Counted from the first letter of the stretch, positions 1 through 8,999 are shown. The stretch: DNA of 64,000 bases from Bradyrhizobium ontarionense (GCF_021088345.1 NZ_CP088156.1:3596001-3660000); one strand, 5' to 3'. Translations and numbers: made by a program. Notes: a model not told the origin generated them from the sequence alone.

Positions 1-1
1 G

Positions 2-688
2 AACCCGATGGTCGTGCTCGACGATGCCGACGTCAAGGTCGCGGTCGAAGCTTGTGTCAACGGCTCGTATTTCTCGACCGGCCAGCGCTGCACGGCGTCC
101 TCGCGCCTGATCGTGACCGAAGGCATCCACGACAAGTTCGTGGCTGCCATGACCGAGCGGCTGAAGGGCCTCGTGGTCGACGACGCGCTCAAGCAGGGCA
201 CGCACATCGGCCCGGTGGTCGACCAGAACCAGCTCGAGCAGGACCAGCGCTACCTCAAGATCGGCCAGGACGAAGGCGCCAAGCTGACCTGGGGCGGCGA
301 GCTCCTGAACCGCGAGACGCCCGGCTTCTACATGCAGCCGGCGCTGTTCACCGAAGCGAACAACAACATGCGCATCGCCCGCGAGGAGATCTTCGGGCCG
401 GTCGCCTGCGTGATCCGCGCCAAGAACTACGACGAGGCGCTGGCGATCGCCAACGACACCGAGTTCGGTCTCGCTGCCGGCGTCTGCACCACCAGCCTGA
501 AATATGCGTCGCACTTCAAGCGCAACAGCGAGGCCGGCATGGTGATGGTCAACCTGCCGACCGCCGGCGTCGACTACCACGTCCCGTTCGGCGGCCGCAA
601 AGGCTCGAGCTACGGCGCCCGCGAGCAGGGCTCCTACGCACGCGAGTTCTACACGACGGTCAAGACGGCCTACACCTACCCGGTGTGA
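2..688 (+). CDS. Aldehyde dehydrogenase, probable alpha-ketoglutarate semialdehyde dehydrogenase (3' part)
   Basis: The frame is open from the window edge, so the N-terminal half (most of the cofactor domain) lies outside. The visible part has the ALDH nucleophile motif GQRCTAS (the Cys attacks the aldehyde) and the late signature EEIFGPVACV. The C-terminal end, with PFGGRKGSSYGAREQG, resembles KGSADH and related NADP-dependent enzymes. It probably oxidises 2-oxoglutarate semialdehyde to 2-oxoglutarate in the cytoplasm. The UxaA/GarD-like dehydratase 230 bp downstream on the same strand supports this, because galactarate breakdown through 5-keto-4-deoxyglucarate ends with that step. The family is certain; the substrate is inferred from context. 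A family A and a family B repeat separate the two genes, so co-transcription is uncertain. Confidence 0.85.
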   Translation, partial: NPMVVLDDADVKVAVEACVNGSYFSTGQRCTASSRLIVTEGIHDKFVAAMTERLKGLVVDDALKQGTHIGPVVDQNQLEQDQRYLKIGQDEGAKLTWGGELLNRETPGFYMQPALFTEANNNMRIAREEIFGPVACVIRAKNYDEALAIANDTEFGLAAGVCTTSLKYASHFKRNSEAGMVMVNLPTAGVDYHVPFGGRKGSSYGAREQGSYAREFYTTVKTAYTYPV

Positions 689-714
689 GTCGTTGAGACC
701 GAGACCCTAAGCCG

Positions 715-797
715 CGTCATTGCGAGCGAAGCGAAGCAATCCAGGAGCCAGAAAAACGATTCTGAATTGCTTCGTCGCTTCGCTCCTCGCAATGACG
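715..797. repeat. Dispersed palindromic repeat, family A copy 1
   Basis: Both ends are inverted copies (cgtcattgcgagcgaag at the left, and its complement ending cgcaatgacg at the right), so the element can fold into a hairpin. The same element occurs at 2521-2631 and 3497-3581, and in a shortened form at 31777-31840. Such elements are common between genes in Bradyrhizobium. Confidence 0.8.
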
Positions 798-810
798 AAA
801 ACTGAGACCT

Positions 811-900
811 GTAGGGTGGGCAAAGGCGCGTAGCGCCGTGCCCACCGACGGTTCGAGCAAGAGGATAGACGGTGGGCACGCTTCGCTTTGCCCACCCTAC
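811..900. repeat. Dispersed palindromic repeat, family B copy 1
   Basis: It begins gtagggtgggcaaagg and ends with the complement tttgcccaccctac, giving a hairpin of about 90 bp. Further copies are at 7787-7941, 23809-23895 and 29486-29615. It ends 20 bp before the next start codon, so it lies in the 5' leader of the dehydratase gene. Confidence 0.8.
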
Positions 901-919
901 GGATCGGAACGGAGCCAGC

Positions 920-2461
920 ATGAACCAGCAGGTCGTCGCGAACCAGGAGCCCCGCACCATCAAGCTCAACGCGCGCGACAATGTCGCGATCGTGGTCAAC
1001 GATTTCGGCCTGCCCGCCGGCACCCAATTTCCCGACGGCCTGACGCTGAAGAGCTTCGTGCCGCAGGGCCACAAGACCGCGCTGGTCGACATCGCCGCGG
1101 GCGGCCCGATCGTTCGCTATGGTGAGATCATCGGTTACGCCAAGTCGCCGATCGCAGCCGGGGAATGGGTCGACGAGGCCCGCATCGACATGCCGGAAGC
1201 CCCTGCCCTCGACAAGCTGGAAATCTCGACTGCCGTGCCGGCGCCGCTGCCGCCGCTCGACGGCTACACCTTCGAGGGCTACCGCAACGCCGACGGCTCG
1301 GTCGGCACCAAGAACATCCTGGCGATCTCGACCTCGGTGCAATGCGTCTCCGGCACGCTGGACTACGCGATCAAGCGCATCAAGAGCGAGCTGCTGCCGA
1401 GATATCCGAACGTTGATGATGTCGTCGGCCTCACCCATGCCTATGGCTGCGGCGTCGCGATCACGGCCCCCGACGCCGTCGTGCCGATCCGCACCTTGCA
1501 GAACCTGGCGCTCAATCCCAATTTCGGCGGCGAAGTCCTCGTCGTCGGACTGGGCTGCGAGAAGCTCGCGCCGGAGCGCCTGCTGCCGGAAGGCACGGAA
1601 GATTCCATCGTGCGCATGCAGGACGAGGCCTTCGACGGCTTCGGCGCCATCGTCGATGCCATCATGACCCAGGCCGATCGGCGACTTGCCGAGCTCAACA
1701 AGCGCACCCGCGAGACCTGCCCGGCGTCCGATCTCGTGATCGGCCTGCAATGTGGCGGCAGCGACGCGTTCTCCGGTGTCACCGCCAATCCCGCCGTCGG
1801 CTTCGCCGCCGACCTTCTGGTCCGCGCTGGCGCGACCGTAATGTTCTCCGAGGTCACCGAGGTGCGCGACGCGATCCAGTTGCTGACCCGGCGCGCGATC
1901 AACGAGGATGTCGGTCGCGCGCTGATCCGCGAAATGGACTGGTACGACGCTTATCTGGCGCGCGGCGGCGCCGATCGCAGCGCCAACACCACGCCCGGCA
2001 ACAAGAAGGGCGGACTCGCCAACATCGTCGAGAAGTCGCTCGGCTCGATCGTGAAGTCCGGCTCCGGTCCGATCCATGGCGTGCTGGCGCCCGGCGAGAA
2101 GGCGCGGACGAAGGGCATGCTGTTCGCGGCGACGCCGGCCTCCGACTTCATCTGCGGCACCCTGCAGCTTGCCTCCGGCATGACACTGCAGGTGTTCACC
2201 ACCGGCCGCGGCACGCCCTATGGCCTTGCGGCGGCGCCCGTCATCAAGGTCGCGACCCGCAGCGAGCTGGCGCGGCGCTGGAAGGACCTGATCGATTTCG
2301 ACGCGGGGCGCATCGCCACCGGCGAGATGACCATCGAGGAGACCGGCTGGGAGCTGTTCAAGCTGATCCTCGACGTCGCCTCCGGCCGCACCAAGCCGTG
2401 GTCGGACCGTTGGGGCATCCACAACGACCTGACCCTGTTCAACCCGGCGCCGGTGACCTGA
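920..2461 (+). CDS. garD: UxaA-family dehydratase, probably galactarate dehydratase
   Basis: This 513-residue protein has the UxaA/GarD layout: an N-terminal SAF-like domain (about residues 12-85), then the long C-terminal catalytic domain. Family signatures are THAYGCG, GLGCEK and [12 protein letters not shown], whose cysteines are thought to hold the catalytic iron. The length is close to that of GarD (about 520) and a little above altronate dehydratase. The likely reaction is dehydration of a hexarate or hexonate in the cytoplasm. The ALDH upstream fits a galactarate or glucarate route to 2-oxoglutarate. The start is the ATG preceded by ggag 6 bp upstream; an in-frame start at 872 would lie inside the repeat. 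Galactarate rather than altronate specificity is inferred from the neighbour and is not proven. Confidence 0.8.
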   Translation: MNQQVVANQEPRTIKLNARDNVAIVVNDFGLPAGTQFPDGLTLKSFVPQGHKTALVDIAAGGPIVRYGEIIGYAKSPIAAGEWVDEARIDMPEAPALDKLEISTAVPAPLPPLDGYTFEGYRNADGSVGTKNILAISTSVQCVSGTLDYAIKRIKSELLPRYPNVDDVVGLTHAYGCGVAITAPDAVVPIRTLQNLALNPNFGGEVLVVGLGCEKLAPERLLPEGTEDSIVRMQDEAFDGFGAIVDAIMTQADRRLAELNKRTRETCPASDLVIGLQCGGSDAFSGVTANPAVGFAADLLVRAGATVMFSEVTEVRDAIQLLTRRAINEDVGRALIREMDWYDAYLARGGADRSANTTPGNKKGGLANIVEKSLGSIVKSGSGPIHGVLAPGEKARTKGMLFAATPASDFICGTLQLASGMTLQVFTTGRGTPYGLAAAPVIKVATRSELARRWKDLIDFDAGRIATGEMTIEETGWELFKLILDVASGRTKPWSDRWGIHNDLTLFNPAPVT

Positions 2462-2520
2462 GGCCTGCGAGAGGAGCTCGCTCACACGACCATGGCAATT
2501 GCTTCACTCAGACCCATCCC

Positions 2521-2631
2521 CGTCATTGCGAGCGAAGCGACGTGTCCGCCGAAGCCCATCGGGCGTAGGCGGAAGCAATCCAGAGTCCCGAACGGACAGA
2601 ACTGGATTGCTTCGCTTCGCTCGCAATGACG
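2521..2631. repeat. Dispersed palindromic repeat, family A copy 2
   Basis: Inverted ends cgtcattgcgagcgaagcg and cgcttcgctcgcaatgacg flank a variable centre. Longer than copy 1. It lies between the dehydratase and the aldolase-like gene. Confidence 0.8.
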
Positions 2632-2686
2632 CGTATGCTGAGGCGACAAACCTAGATCAACGAAGACCAGGGAGGGGAACGACAAC

Positions 2687-3481
2687 ATGTCCAACGTCAG
2701 TTGTTTTGCCGCAGTTGCTGTCGCAGCCCTCCTCCTCTCTGCCGCCCCCTCACGCGCCCAGGATTCCATCGCATCCGTCCCGCGTGAGCTGCTCGACGAC
2801 ATCGCCGTCGGCAGCCGCATCCTCGCCGATCTCGGCGTCGTCGATGCCTTCGGCCATGTCAGTGCGAGGCATCCCACCAACCCCAGCCATTTCCTGATGG
2901 CGCGCTCGATCGCGCCGGCGCAGGTGACGGCCGACGACATCATGGAGTTCGACGAGAACGGCGAGGCGGTCGATGCCCGCGGCCGCACCGTCTTTCTCGA
3001 ACGCTTCATCCATGCCGAGATCTACAGGGCGCGCCCGGACGTCAAGGCGGTCGTGCACACCCATTCGCCGGGCGTCGTGCCCTTCAGCGTCAGCCGGACA
3101 CCCTTGAGGCCGCTCTATCACAACGCCGCCTTCCTCGGCGCCGGCGCAGCGGTCTGGGACATCGGCAAGGAGTTCGGCGCGACGGATATGCTGGTGCGCA
3201 ACAACGCGATCGGCAAATCGCTCGCGACCGCGCTCGGCGACAAATCAGTGGTGCTGATGCGCGGCCATGGCGACGTCACGGTCGGCGCCGCGGTGAAGGT
3301 CGCCGTGTTCCGCGCCTACTACACCGACGTGAATGCGAAGCTGCAGGCGCAGGCCATCGGGCTCGGCACCGATGTCAGCTATCTCAGCGCCGAGGAGGCC
3401 ACCAAGGCAGACGGCGTCAACATGGTGATCATGGACCGCGCCTGGGCATTGTGGAAACAGAAGGTGCAGGCGGGCAAATAG
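2687..3481 (+). CDS. Class II aldolase/adducin-family protein with a signal peptide
   Basis: 264 residues. Residues 1-24 form a signal peptide (hydrophobic run AAVAVAALLLSAA, then PSRAQ as the likely cleavage site). The rest is a class II aldolase fold: E111 in the HAEIY segment, the paired metal ligands H124 and H126 in VVHTHSPG, and a third His in RGHGD. These match the zinc site of fuculose- and ribulose-phosphate aldolases and related decarboxylases. Most of that family is cytoplasmic, so export to the periplasm is unusual and makes a phosphorylated-sugar substrate less likely. The sugar-acid genes before it and the exported SMP-30 protein after it hint at a carbohydrate role, but the substrate is unknown. 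The ATG at 2687 is preceded by a purine-rich ggaggggaacgac. Confidence 0.75.
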   Translation: MSNVSCFAAVAVAALLLSAAPSRAQDSIASVPRELLDDIAVGSRILADLGVVDAFGHVSARHPTNPSHFLMARSIAPAQVTADDIMEFDENGEAVDARGRTVFLERFIHAEIYRARPDVKAVVHTHSPGVVPFSVSRTPLRPLYHNAAFLGAGAAVWDIGKEFGATDMLVRNNAIGKSLATALGDKSVVLMRGHGDVTVGAAVKVAVFRAYYTDVNAKLQAQAIGLGTDVSYLSAEEATKADGVNMVIMDRAWALWKQKVQAGK

Positions 3482-3496
3482 CGGCCCACGAATGAA

Positions 3497-3581
3497 CGTC
3501 ATTGCGAGGAGCAAAGCGACGAAGCAATCCAGTTCCTTTCGCAACGAGACTCTGGATTGCGTCGCTTCGCTCGCAATGACG
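3497..3581. repeat. Dispersed palindromic repeat, family A copy 3
   Basis: Inverted ends begin cgtcattgcgagg and end ctcgcaatgacg. It sits between two convergent genes (ends at 3481 and 3612), where it could also act as a bidirectional terminator hairpin. Confidence 0.75.
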
Positions 3582-3611
3582 AACGACAACACCCGGATGC
3601 TGGCGAACGCG

Positions 3612-4700
3612 CTACACCGCGCCTTCCGCCTCGACATAGAGCGCGTAGAGCGAATGCGACGCCGCCATGTAGAGCCGATTGCCCCTGGGGCCGCCGAAGG
3701 TCAGGTTCGGACAGCGTTCGGGCAGACGGATGAAGCCGATCGGCTTGCCCTGTGGATTGAATACCATGACGCCGTCGAGATCCTCGGACTTGCCCTTGAG
3801 CGGGTACACCTTGTGGCCGTTGAGATCGACCGGCTCGGATGCCAGCGCGCCGTTCGAGCCCCAGCCGCACCAGAGATTGCCGTCACGGTCGACGCGGAAG
3901 CCGTCGAGCGCGCCCTGGTCGGCCGCATCGATCAGCTTCGTCTTGTTGCCGACCGTACCGTCGGCGTTGACGTCATAGCTCCAGATGCTGCGGTTCGGCG
4001 TCCCCTTCCACTCGACGACATAGAGCTTCTTCTCGTCCGGCGAGAAGGCGAGCCCGTTCGGATTGACGAGGTCGGTGATGGCGGCGGTGAGCTTGCCGTC
4101 GGTGCCAATGCGGAACACGTTGGTGTTGGCCTGCTCCGGCTTGGCCTTGAAGCCTTCCCAATTGCCGTTGATGCCGAACAGCGGATCGGTGAACCAGATC
4201 GTATCGTCCGATTTCACGACGATGTCGTTCGGCGCGTTCAGCCGCTTGCCATCGAAGCTGTCGGCCAGAACGGTCACCGAGCCATTCTTCTCGGTGCGGG
4301 TGATGCGGCGCGTCACCGAATGCTCGCAGGTGACGAGGCGGCCCTGGCGGTCACGCGTGTTGCCGTTGGCGTAGTTGGCGGGGCTGCGGAAGACGGTGAA
4401 GCTTCCGTCCTTCTCGCTGTATTTCATGATCCGGTTGTTGGGAATGTCGCTGAGCAGCAGATAGCCTTCGTCCGGAAAATACACCGGGCCTTCCGCCCAG
4501 CGCATGCCGCTGGCGACCTGCTCGACGGTCGAGCTGTAGAGGCGGTACTTGGCAAAGCTGGGATCGAGGATCTCGACCGCGGGATCGGGATAGCGCTGGT
4601 TCGGTTTGAAGGCAAAGGATTGCGCCCTCGCCTGCCCCGAGATCGCGAGCCCCGATCCGGCCAGCGCACCCGAAAGAATGTCGCGACGCGACAATGTCAT
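3612..4700 (-). CDS. SMP-30/gluconolactonase-family protein, Tat-exported
   Basis: 362 residues beginning MTLSRRDILSGALAGSG, a twin-arginine signal peptide with cleavage likely after ARAQS. The body is a six-bladed propeller of the SMP-30/gluconolactonase/LRE type: repeated segments such as WAEGPVYF, NDIVVKSDDTIWFTDPLFG, NGLAFSPDEKKLYVVEW and DGFRVDRDGNLWCGWG supply the Glu, Asn and Asp ligands that hold a divalent metal. The likely role is lactone hydrolysis of an aldonic acid lactone in the periplasm. The start at 4700 is chosen because ggagg lies just upstream and the Tat motif follows at once; a longer frame reaches 4808 but adds a non-conserved leader. It is divergent from the exported protein at 4927. 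Confidence 0.85.
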   Translation of the reverse strand: MTLSRRDILSGALAGSGLAISGQARAQSFAFKPNQRYPDPAVEILDPSFAKYRLYSSTVEQVASGMRWAEGPVYFPDEGYLLLSDIPNNRIMKYSEKDGSFTVFRSPANYANGNTRDRQGRLVTCEHSVTRRITRTEKNGSVTVLADSFDGKRLNAPNDIVVKSDDTIWFTDPLFGINGNWEGFKAKPEQANTNVFRIGTDGKLTAAITDLVNPNGLAFSPDEKKLYVVEWKGTPNRSIWSYDVNADGTVGNKTKLIDAADQGALDGFRVDRDGNLWCGWGSNGALASEPVDLNGHKVYPLKGKSEDLDGVMVFNPQGKPIGFIRLPERCPNLTFGGPRGNRLYMAASHSLYALYVEAEGAV

Positions 4701-4926
4701 CAGCTTCCTCCGTATCGTTCTTGTATTGGGCCGACGATCGGCCGTACCCATCCCATAAAAGGTGCGCGCGGAACATTCCATTGCTTTTGCCGCATCGATC
4801 GATACCAACCATCGACGCGCTGCAGCGCAGGTCGGCGGTCGGCGCGATCGAAGGTGGGCCGCGCCAGCCGATGTCGGACCTCATTTTGCCGCAAAGCTGA
4901 CACATCGCTTAACCTGCTGCGCAGAC

Positions 4927-5532
4927 ATGATTCCCTTCAGGCTCACCCCGCGGATGCCCTTGCACTTCTCCCGCCTCGCTGCCGCCGCGCTCGGCCTGCT
5001 CCTGGTCACGCCCTGCCTGGCCGAACAACCGCTGGCGGCTGCGAGCTCGCCGGAGGAGCGGCCCGATATCGATCTCTACGCGCTGATGTCCGGCACCTGC
5101 CGTACCCTGAAGGTCGACGGCCGCGAATTTCCCTGCAAGACCGTCGCCTTCTTCCATAGCGAGAAAGGTCGTGCCCATTTCTCCGTCGCTCTCGACGATC
5201 CCGCCGATGAGAGCCACATCATCGCGTTCTCCGGGGTCAATGGCCGAAGGTCGATTCAGAACGTCTACGAGCTGCCGATCGATCGCATGCTCCTGAACTC
5301 GAAGCATCGCCCGAAGGTGGACGGCATCCCGGTGCCCGCGGCGCAAGGCTCGTCCGGCGTGTGTCGGCAGGTCGGCAATTTCGCGATGCTCAAGGTGACG
5401 AGCGTCACCTGCTCCGCCAAGGACGAGTCCGGCCGTACCTACGAGCTGCAGTTCGTGTCGGACGGCACGCCGATTACGCTCCGCCGGGTGCGCCAGACCA
5501 TGACCAACGCCGAGCACAATCCCTATCAATGA
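4927..5532 (+). CDS. Exported protein of unknown function
   Basis: 201 residues. The N-terminus (RLAAAALGLLLVTPCLAEQ) is a signal peptide. The mature part has four cysteines in two pairs (SGTCRTL, EFPCKT; SGVCRQ, SVTCSA), consistent with two disulfides in the periplasm. No domain was recognised. The start is the ATG at 4927; an alternative ATG at 4954 would still keep the signal peptide. The gene ends 2 bp before the convergent MocR gene. Confidence 0.65.
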   Translation: MIPFRLTPRMPLHFSRLAAAALGLLLVTPCLAEQPLAAASSPEERPDIDLYALMSGTCRTLKVDGREFPCKTVAFFHSEKGRAHFSVALDDPADESHIIAFSGVNGRRSIQNVYELPIDRMLLNSKHRPKVDGIPVPAAQGSSGVCRQVGNFAMLKVTSVTCSAKDESGRTYELQFVSDGTPITLRRVRQTMTNAEHNPYQ

Positions 5533-5534
5533 GC

Positions 5535-6983
5535 TCAGCGCGAGCGTGGCTCGCCCGCAAGAATATCGGATGCCGCGCGCCCGAGCCGCCTAGCGGCGTC
5601 GGCCAGATCCTTCGCCGCAAAGCCCGAATAGCCCAGGATGAAGCCGTCGGGGCCGCGCTGCACGATCCGCGCGTCCGACAACAACCGGCACTCGATACCG
5701 GCCCGCTCGCAGATCAGCTTCGCCGCGCCCTTCGGCGCTGAGGGCGGCAAGGTCGCCAGCAGATGCAGCCCTTGAGCAGGCGCCGCCAGTTGCAGGCAGC
5801 CCTTGGCATGCTTGACGAGCGCCTCCGCAACGACGTCGCGCGCCTGCCGATAACGCGGGCGCATCCGCCGCATGTGGGCTGCGATCACCCCCTCGGCCAT
5901 GAGATCGGCGAGCGCCTCCTGCATGAAGGCAGGTGGGAAGCGGTCCAGCGCGGCGCGTGCCGCCACCACGCGCGGGACGAGCGCCGGCGGCACGACGAGA
6001 TAGCCGAGCCTCAGGCCCGCAAACAGCGTCTTGGCGAAGGTGCCGAGATAGATCACGCGCTCACCGCCGATGCCGGCCAGCGCCGTGAGCGGCGGGCCGG
6101 CGAAGCGGTACTCGCTGTCATAGTCATCCTCGAAAATGTAGGCGCCGGCCCGGCGCGCCCAGTCCAGCAGCGCGATCCGCCGCGCCATGCTCATTGGGAC
6201 GCCGGTCGGAAACTGGTGTGACGGTGTGACATAGGCGGCCTTCGCCGGTGCATGAGTCTTTTCGCCTGCGCTTACCACGATGCCTTCGCCGTCGACCCGC
6301 ACCGGCACCAGCGTCATCCCGGTCGCCCGCAGCGTGTGGCGGGACGCATGGTAGCCGGGGTCCTCGAACCACACGGCATCGCCCGGCGCGAGCAGTGCAT
6401 CGAGGCACAGCCTCAGGCCCTGCTGCGTGCCGCTCACGATCAGGATACAGCTGGGATCGCAGCGCACGCCGCGATTGGCAGCGAGATAGTGCGCGACCTG
6501 CGTACGCAGATGCATGCTGCCGCGCGGATCGCCGTAGCCGAGCTCATCGGGAGCGGCCAGCGCGATGCGCCGCCGGCTGGCCGCCGCGAGCCGCCTCAGC
6601 AGGACCGAATCGACCAGCGTGAAACCGAGTGCGAACGGCCGGCGCGATGGAATCCGAACATTGAGCTCCGCCACCGGCGCAGCAGCCGGCGGCATCGGCA
6701 ACTGGGCTGCGACATAGGTGCCGGCGCCGTGCCGCGGCTCGACCAAGCCGTCCGACAGCAGCTGCTCATAGGCCGCCACGATCGCATTGCGCCGGACCCC
6801 GAGCTGCTCGGCGAGCCCGCGCGTGGACGGCAGCCGCAGGCCGGGTGTGAGCAGGCCGTCGACGATGCCTGAGCGTAGCGCGCCGTGCACCTGCTGCGAC
6901 TGGCTGCGGATGGTGCGGTCGAGACGGATCGGCAGCGCCAGCACGTCGTCCCGCCGCCGCGAAGTGGTTGTTCGATTTGGCAT
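5535..6983 (-). CDS. MocR/PdxR-type transcriptional regulator (GntR wing-helix plus aminotransferase domain)
   Basis: 482 residues from the ATG at 6983. Residues of about 20-95 form a GntR winged helix (RLPSTRGLAEQLGVRRNAIVAAYEQL). The remainder is a type I aminotransferase fold with the PLP-binding lysine in YLGTFAKTLFAGLRLGY and the FEDDYDSEYRF segment. Members of this family bind PLP or an adduct of it and usually control a divergent neighbour, often in B6 or amino-compound metabolism. Here the divergent gene 64 bp away encodes a PNPOx-like protein. The intergenic region holds three aagtgg half-sites. A longer frame to 7007 would start inside the putative operator, so 6983 is preferred; gggag lies about 10 bp upstream of it. 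Confidence 0.9.
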   Translation of the reverse strand: MPNRTTTSRRRDDVLALPIRLDRTIRSQSQQVHGALRSGIVDGLLTPGLRLPSTRGLAEQLGVRRNAIVAAYEQLLSDGLVEPRHGAGTYVAAQLPMPPAAAPVAELNVRIPSRRPFALGFTLVDSVLLRRLAAASRRRIALAAPDELGYGDPRGSMHLRTQVAHYLAANRGVRCDPSCILIVSGTQQGLRLCLDALLAPGDAVWFEDPGYHASRHTLRATGMTLVPVRVDGEGIVVSAGEKTHAPAKAAYVTPSHQFPTGVPMSMARRIALLDWARRAGAYIFEDDYDSEYRFAGPPLTALAGIGGERVIYLGTFAKTLFAGLRLGYLVVPPALVPRVVAARAALDRFPPAFMQEALADLMAEGVIAAHMRRMRPRYRQARDVVAEALVKHAKGCLQLAAPAQGLHLLATLPPSAPKGAAKLICERAGIECRLLSDARIVQRGPDGFILGYSGFAAKDLADAARRLGRAASDILAGEPRSR

Positions 6984-7009
6984 CGAAGTGGAACTCCCAG
7001 CGACCACTT
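6962..7009. promoter_or_regulatory. Candidate MocR operator: three aagtgg half-sites
   Basis: An inverted pair aagtgg (6986-6991) and ccactt (7004-7009) is separated by 12 bp. A further direct copy, aagtgg, lies at 6962-6967, 24 bp from the second. Mixed direct and inverted half-sites between divergent genes are what is seen for several MocR regulators. The inner copy falls within the first codons of the regulator gene, suggesting autorepression. The assignment is by position and pattern only. Confidence 0.5.
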
Positions 7010-7047
7010 TGCCATGGCATCAAGCCGTCTCAAACAGGAGATTGACG

Positions 7048-7770
7048 ATGTCCGAGCAGCCAGCGGCGAGCTATCCCGTCGACGACACCAACCGCATCAA
7101 GCGCCGGCATCAGCGCGCCCATTATGATCACGCCACGGTCCATGCGCTGCTCGACTCCGCCGCGCTCTGTCACGTCTCTTATGTCATCGACGGGCAGCCC
7201 TACTGCACGCCGACGCTGTATTGGCGCGAGGGGACCACGCTGTACTGGCACGGGTCGAGCGCGAGCCGCATGCTGCGCAACCTGTCCGAGGGACAGCCCG
7301 CCTGTCTCACCGTGACCCAGCTCGACAGCCTGGTGCTGGCGCGCAGCGCCTTCCATCACTCCGCCGACTATCGTTCGGTGATGGCGTTCGGCCATGCCAA
7401 GCTGATCGAGGATGAGCCCGAGAAGTCACGCGCGCTGACGATGATGGTCGACCGTTTGTTTCCCGGCCGCACCGCGACCTTGCGCCCGACCACGGAGCAG
7501 GAGCTGAAGGCCACCGCCGTCGTCAGCATGGAGATTGAGAAGGCCTCGGCCAAGGTCCGCGCCGCCGGTGTCATCGACGACGACGAGGACTACGCACTGG
7601 CGATCTATGCCGAGCGCATCCCGGTGCGCACGGTGATCGGCGCGCCGGAGCCGGACAGCCGGTTGCTGCCGGGCCTCGCCCGTCCCGCAACGCTGTCAGG
7701 TTTCAACGCCGGACGGCGGCTCGATGAGGTGCTGACGGAGGCGTATGCGATGAGCTATCCGGCGGGGTAG
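7048..7770 (+). CDS. Pyridoxamine 5'-phosphate oxidase-family flavin-binding protein
   Basis: 240 residues with the split beta-barrel of the PNPOx-like FMN-binding superfamily: an early ALCHVSYVIDGQPYCTPTLYW segment, then YWHGSSASRMLRNL (the loop that usually contacts the FMN phosphate) and DYRSVMAFGHAKLI. It resembles the sub-group annotated as pyridoxamine 5'-phosphate oxidase family, not PdxH itself, which has a different C-terminus. The actual substrate is unknown. The start at 7048 has caggag 7 bp upstream. It is divergent from the MocR regulator and is its probable target. Confidence 0.85.
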   Translation: MSEQPAASYPVDDTNRIKRRHQRAHYDHATVHALLDSAALCHVSYVIDGQPYCTPTLYWREGTTLYWHGSSASRMLRNLSEGQPACLTVTQLDSLVLARSAFHHSADYRSVMAFGHAKLIEDEPEKSRALTMMVDRLFPGRTATLRPTTEQELKATAVVSMEIEKASAKVRAAGVIDDDEDYALAIYAERIPVRTVIGAPEPDSRLLPGLARPATLSGFNAGRRLDEVLTEAYAMSYPAG

Positions 7771-7786
7771 TTCATAGCGCGACAAT

Positions 7787-7941
7787 GTAGGGTGGGCAAA
7801 GGCGCGCCCGTCCTCCGCGTCTGCATAGGCGCTGCCTGACCGCGCCGTGCCCACCATTCACGGCGAAGTCGTCGTTGGCACGGTGGGCACGTCGTTCCAA
7901 GCGATGCGTTGCATCGCTCGGAACGTCTTTGCCCAACCTAC
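7787..7941. repeat. Dispersed palindromic repeat, family B copy 2
   Basis: Starts gtagggtgggcaaagg and ends with the near-complement tttgcccaacctac. At about 155 bp it is longer than copy 1. It separates the convergent genes that end at 7770 and 7953. Confidence 0.75.
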
Positions 7942-7952
7942 GAATGTGTCGC

Positions 7953-8999
7953 TCACCGCTCGATCATCCTGTTCCAGCGCGTATTCCATTCGGCGCGCTT
8001 GGCGTTGATCACGTCCCAGTCCAGCGTGATCGCGTTCTTCATATAACCGTGGAAGGTCGCGAGCTTCTGCTCGGCTGCGGGCGTCGTGGCTTTGGCGGTC
8101 GTGTTGGACGGCACGATGTTGCCGGCCGCCAGCGCCTTGGCCTGCGCCTCCGGCGACAACAGATAGGCGGCCAGCTTCTGCGCCAGCTCCGCTTCCGAAT
8201 TGTTGGCGATCACGCACTCCGCGACCATCAGCACGACAGAGCCTTCCTTGGGCTGCGCATATTCAGCCGGGATGCCCTTCTCCTTCAGGGTCGACACCGC
8301 GGTCGGCGTCAGCGGAAAGATCGCGGCCTCACCGGTCTGCACCATCTCGGAGATCTTGGCCGAGTTCGGGATGTATTCCAGCACGTTCCTACCGATCGAA
8401 TCGGGGAATGCCTTGAAGCCCGGCTCGACATCGGCCTCGCTGCCGCCATTGATGCGGTTGAACATCAGGAAGGCATGCAGGCCGAAGGTCGACACCGAGG
8501 CCGACTGGAACACGACCTTGTCCTTGTATTTGGGATCGGCGAGATCCAGCCACGAGGTCGGCGCCGGCCAGCCCTTTTCGTCGAACAGCTTCTTGTTGTA
8601 GGCGAGCCCGGTCATGCCGATGTCGACGCCGGCGGCGATGTCGCCCTTGAGCCGCGCGAACGGCTCGAGCTGCGCCAGCGCTTCGCTCGGCTTCAGCTTC
8701 TCGCAAAGGCCGAGACCGGCCGCACGGATCATCACGCCGTCGTCGAGAAACATGATGTGCATCTGCGGCTTGTCCTTGGCCGCGAGCGCTTTGGCGAGGA
8801 TCTCCGAGGAGGTTCCGGGTACGACGACGATCTTGACGTCGTTGGCCTTCTCGAAATCCGGAAACACCGCCTGTGTGTAGGTGCGTTCGAAATTGCCGCC
8901 GTTCATGCCGACATAGAGCGTCTTTGTTTCGGCATGCACGGAGGCGGTGGCAAGCACGAGCGCGAGGGCTGAGCCGAGCGCGGCGCGAGCATCGATCAT
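7953..8999 (-). CDS. ABC transporter substrate-binding protein, polyamine/opine type (PotD-like)
   Basis: 348 residues with a signal peptide (ALGSALALVLATASVHAE, cleaved near residue 24). The mature protein starts TKTLYVGMNGGNFERTY, the typical first strand of family 1 binding proteins for polyamines, Fe3+ and opine-like compounds. It is the last of seven genes transcribed together; its start overlaps the stop of the oxidoreductase gene by 4 bp (ATGA). It should deliver the substrate to the permeases encoded upstream. The compound is unknown; the linked oxidase suggests an amine, imino acid or opine. Confidence 0.88.
   Translation of the reverse strand: MIDARAALGSALALVLATASVHAETKTLYVGMNGGNFERTYTQAVFPDFEKANDVKIVVVPGTSSEILAKALAAKDKPQMHIMFLDDGVMIRAAGLGLCEKLKPSEALAQLEPFARLKGDIAAGVDIGMTGLAYNKKLFDEKGWPAPTSWLDLADPKYKDKVVFQSASVSTFGLHAFLMFNRINGGSEADVEPGFKAFPDSIGRNVLEYIPNSAKISEMVQTGEAAIFPLTPTAVSTLKEKGIPAEYAQPKEGSVVLMVAECVIANNSEAELAQKLAAYLLSPEAQAKALAAGNIVPSNTTAKATTPAAEQKLATFHGYMKNAITLDWDVINAKRAEWNTRWNRMIER

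Noticed and set aside
707..2485. Long minus-strand open frame opposite the UxaA-type gene
   Set aside because: It is antisense to a well-identified dehydratase and its protein is Arg/Asp/Gly-rich with no family likeness; high GC content creates such shadows.
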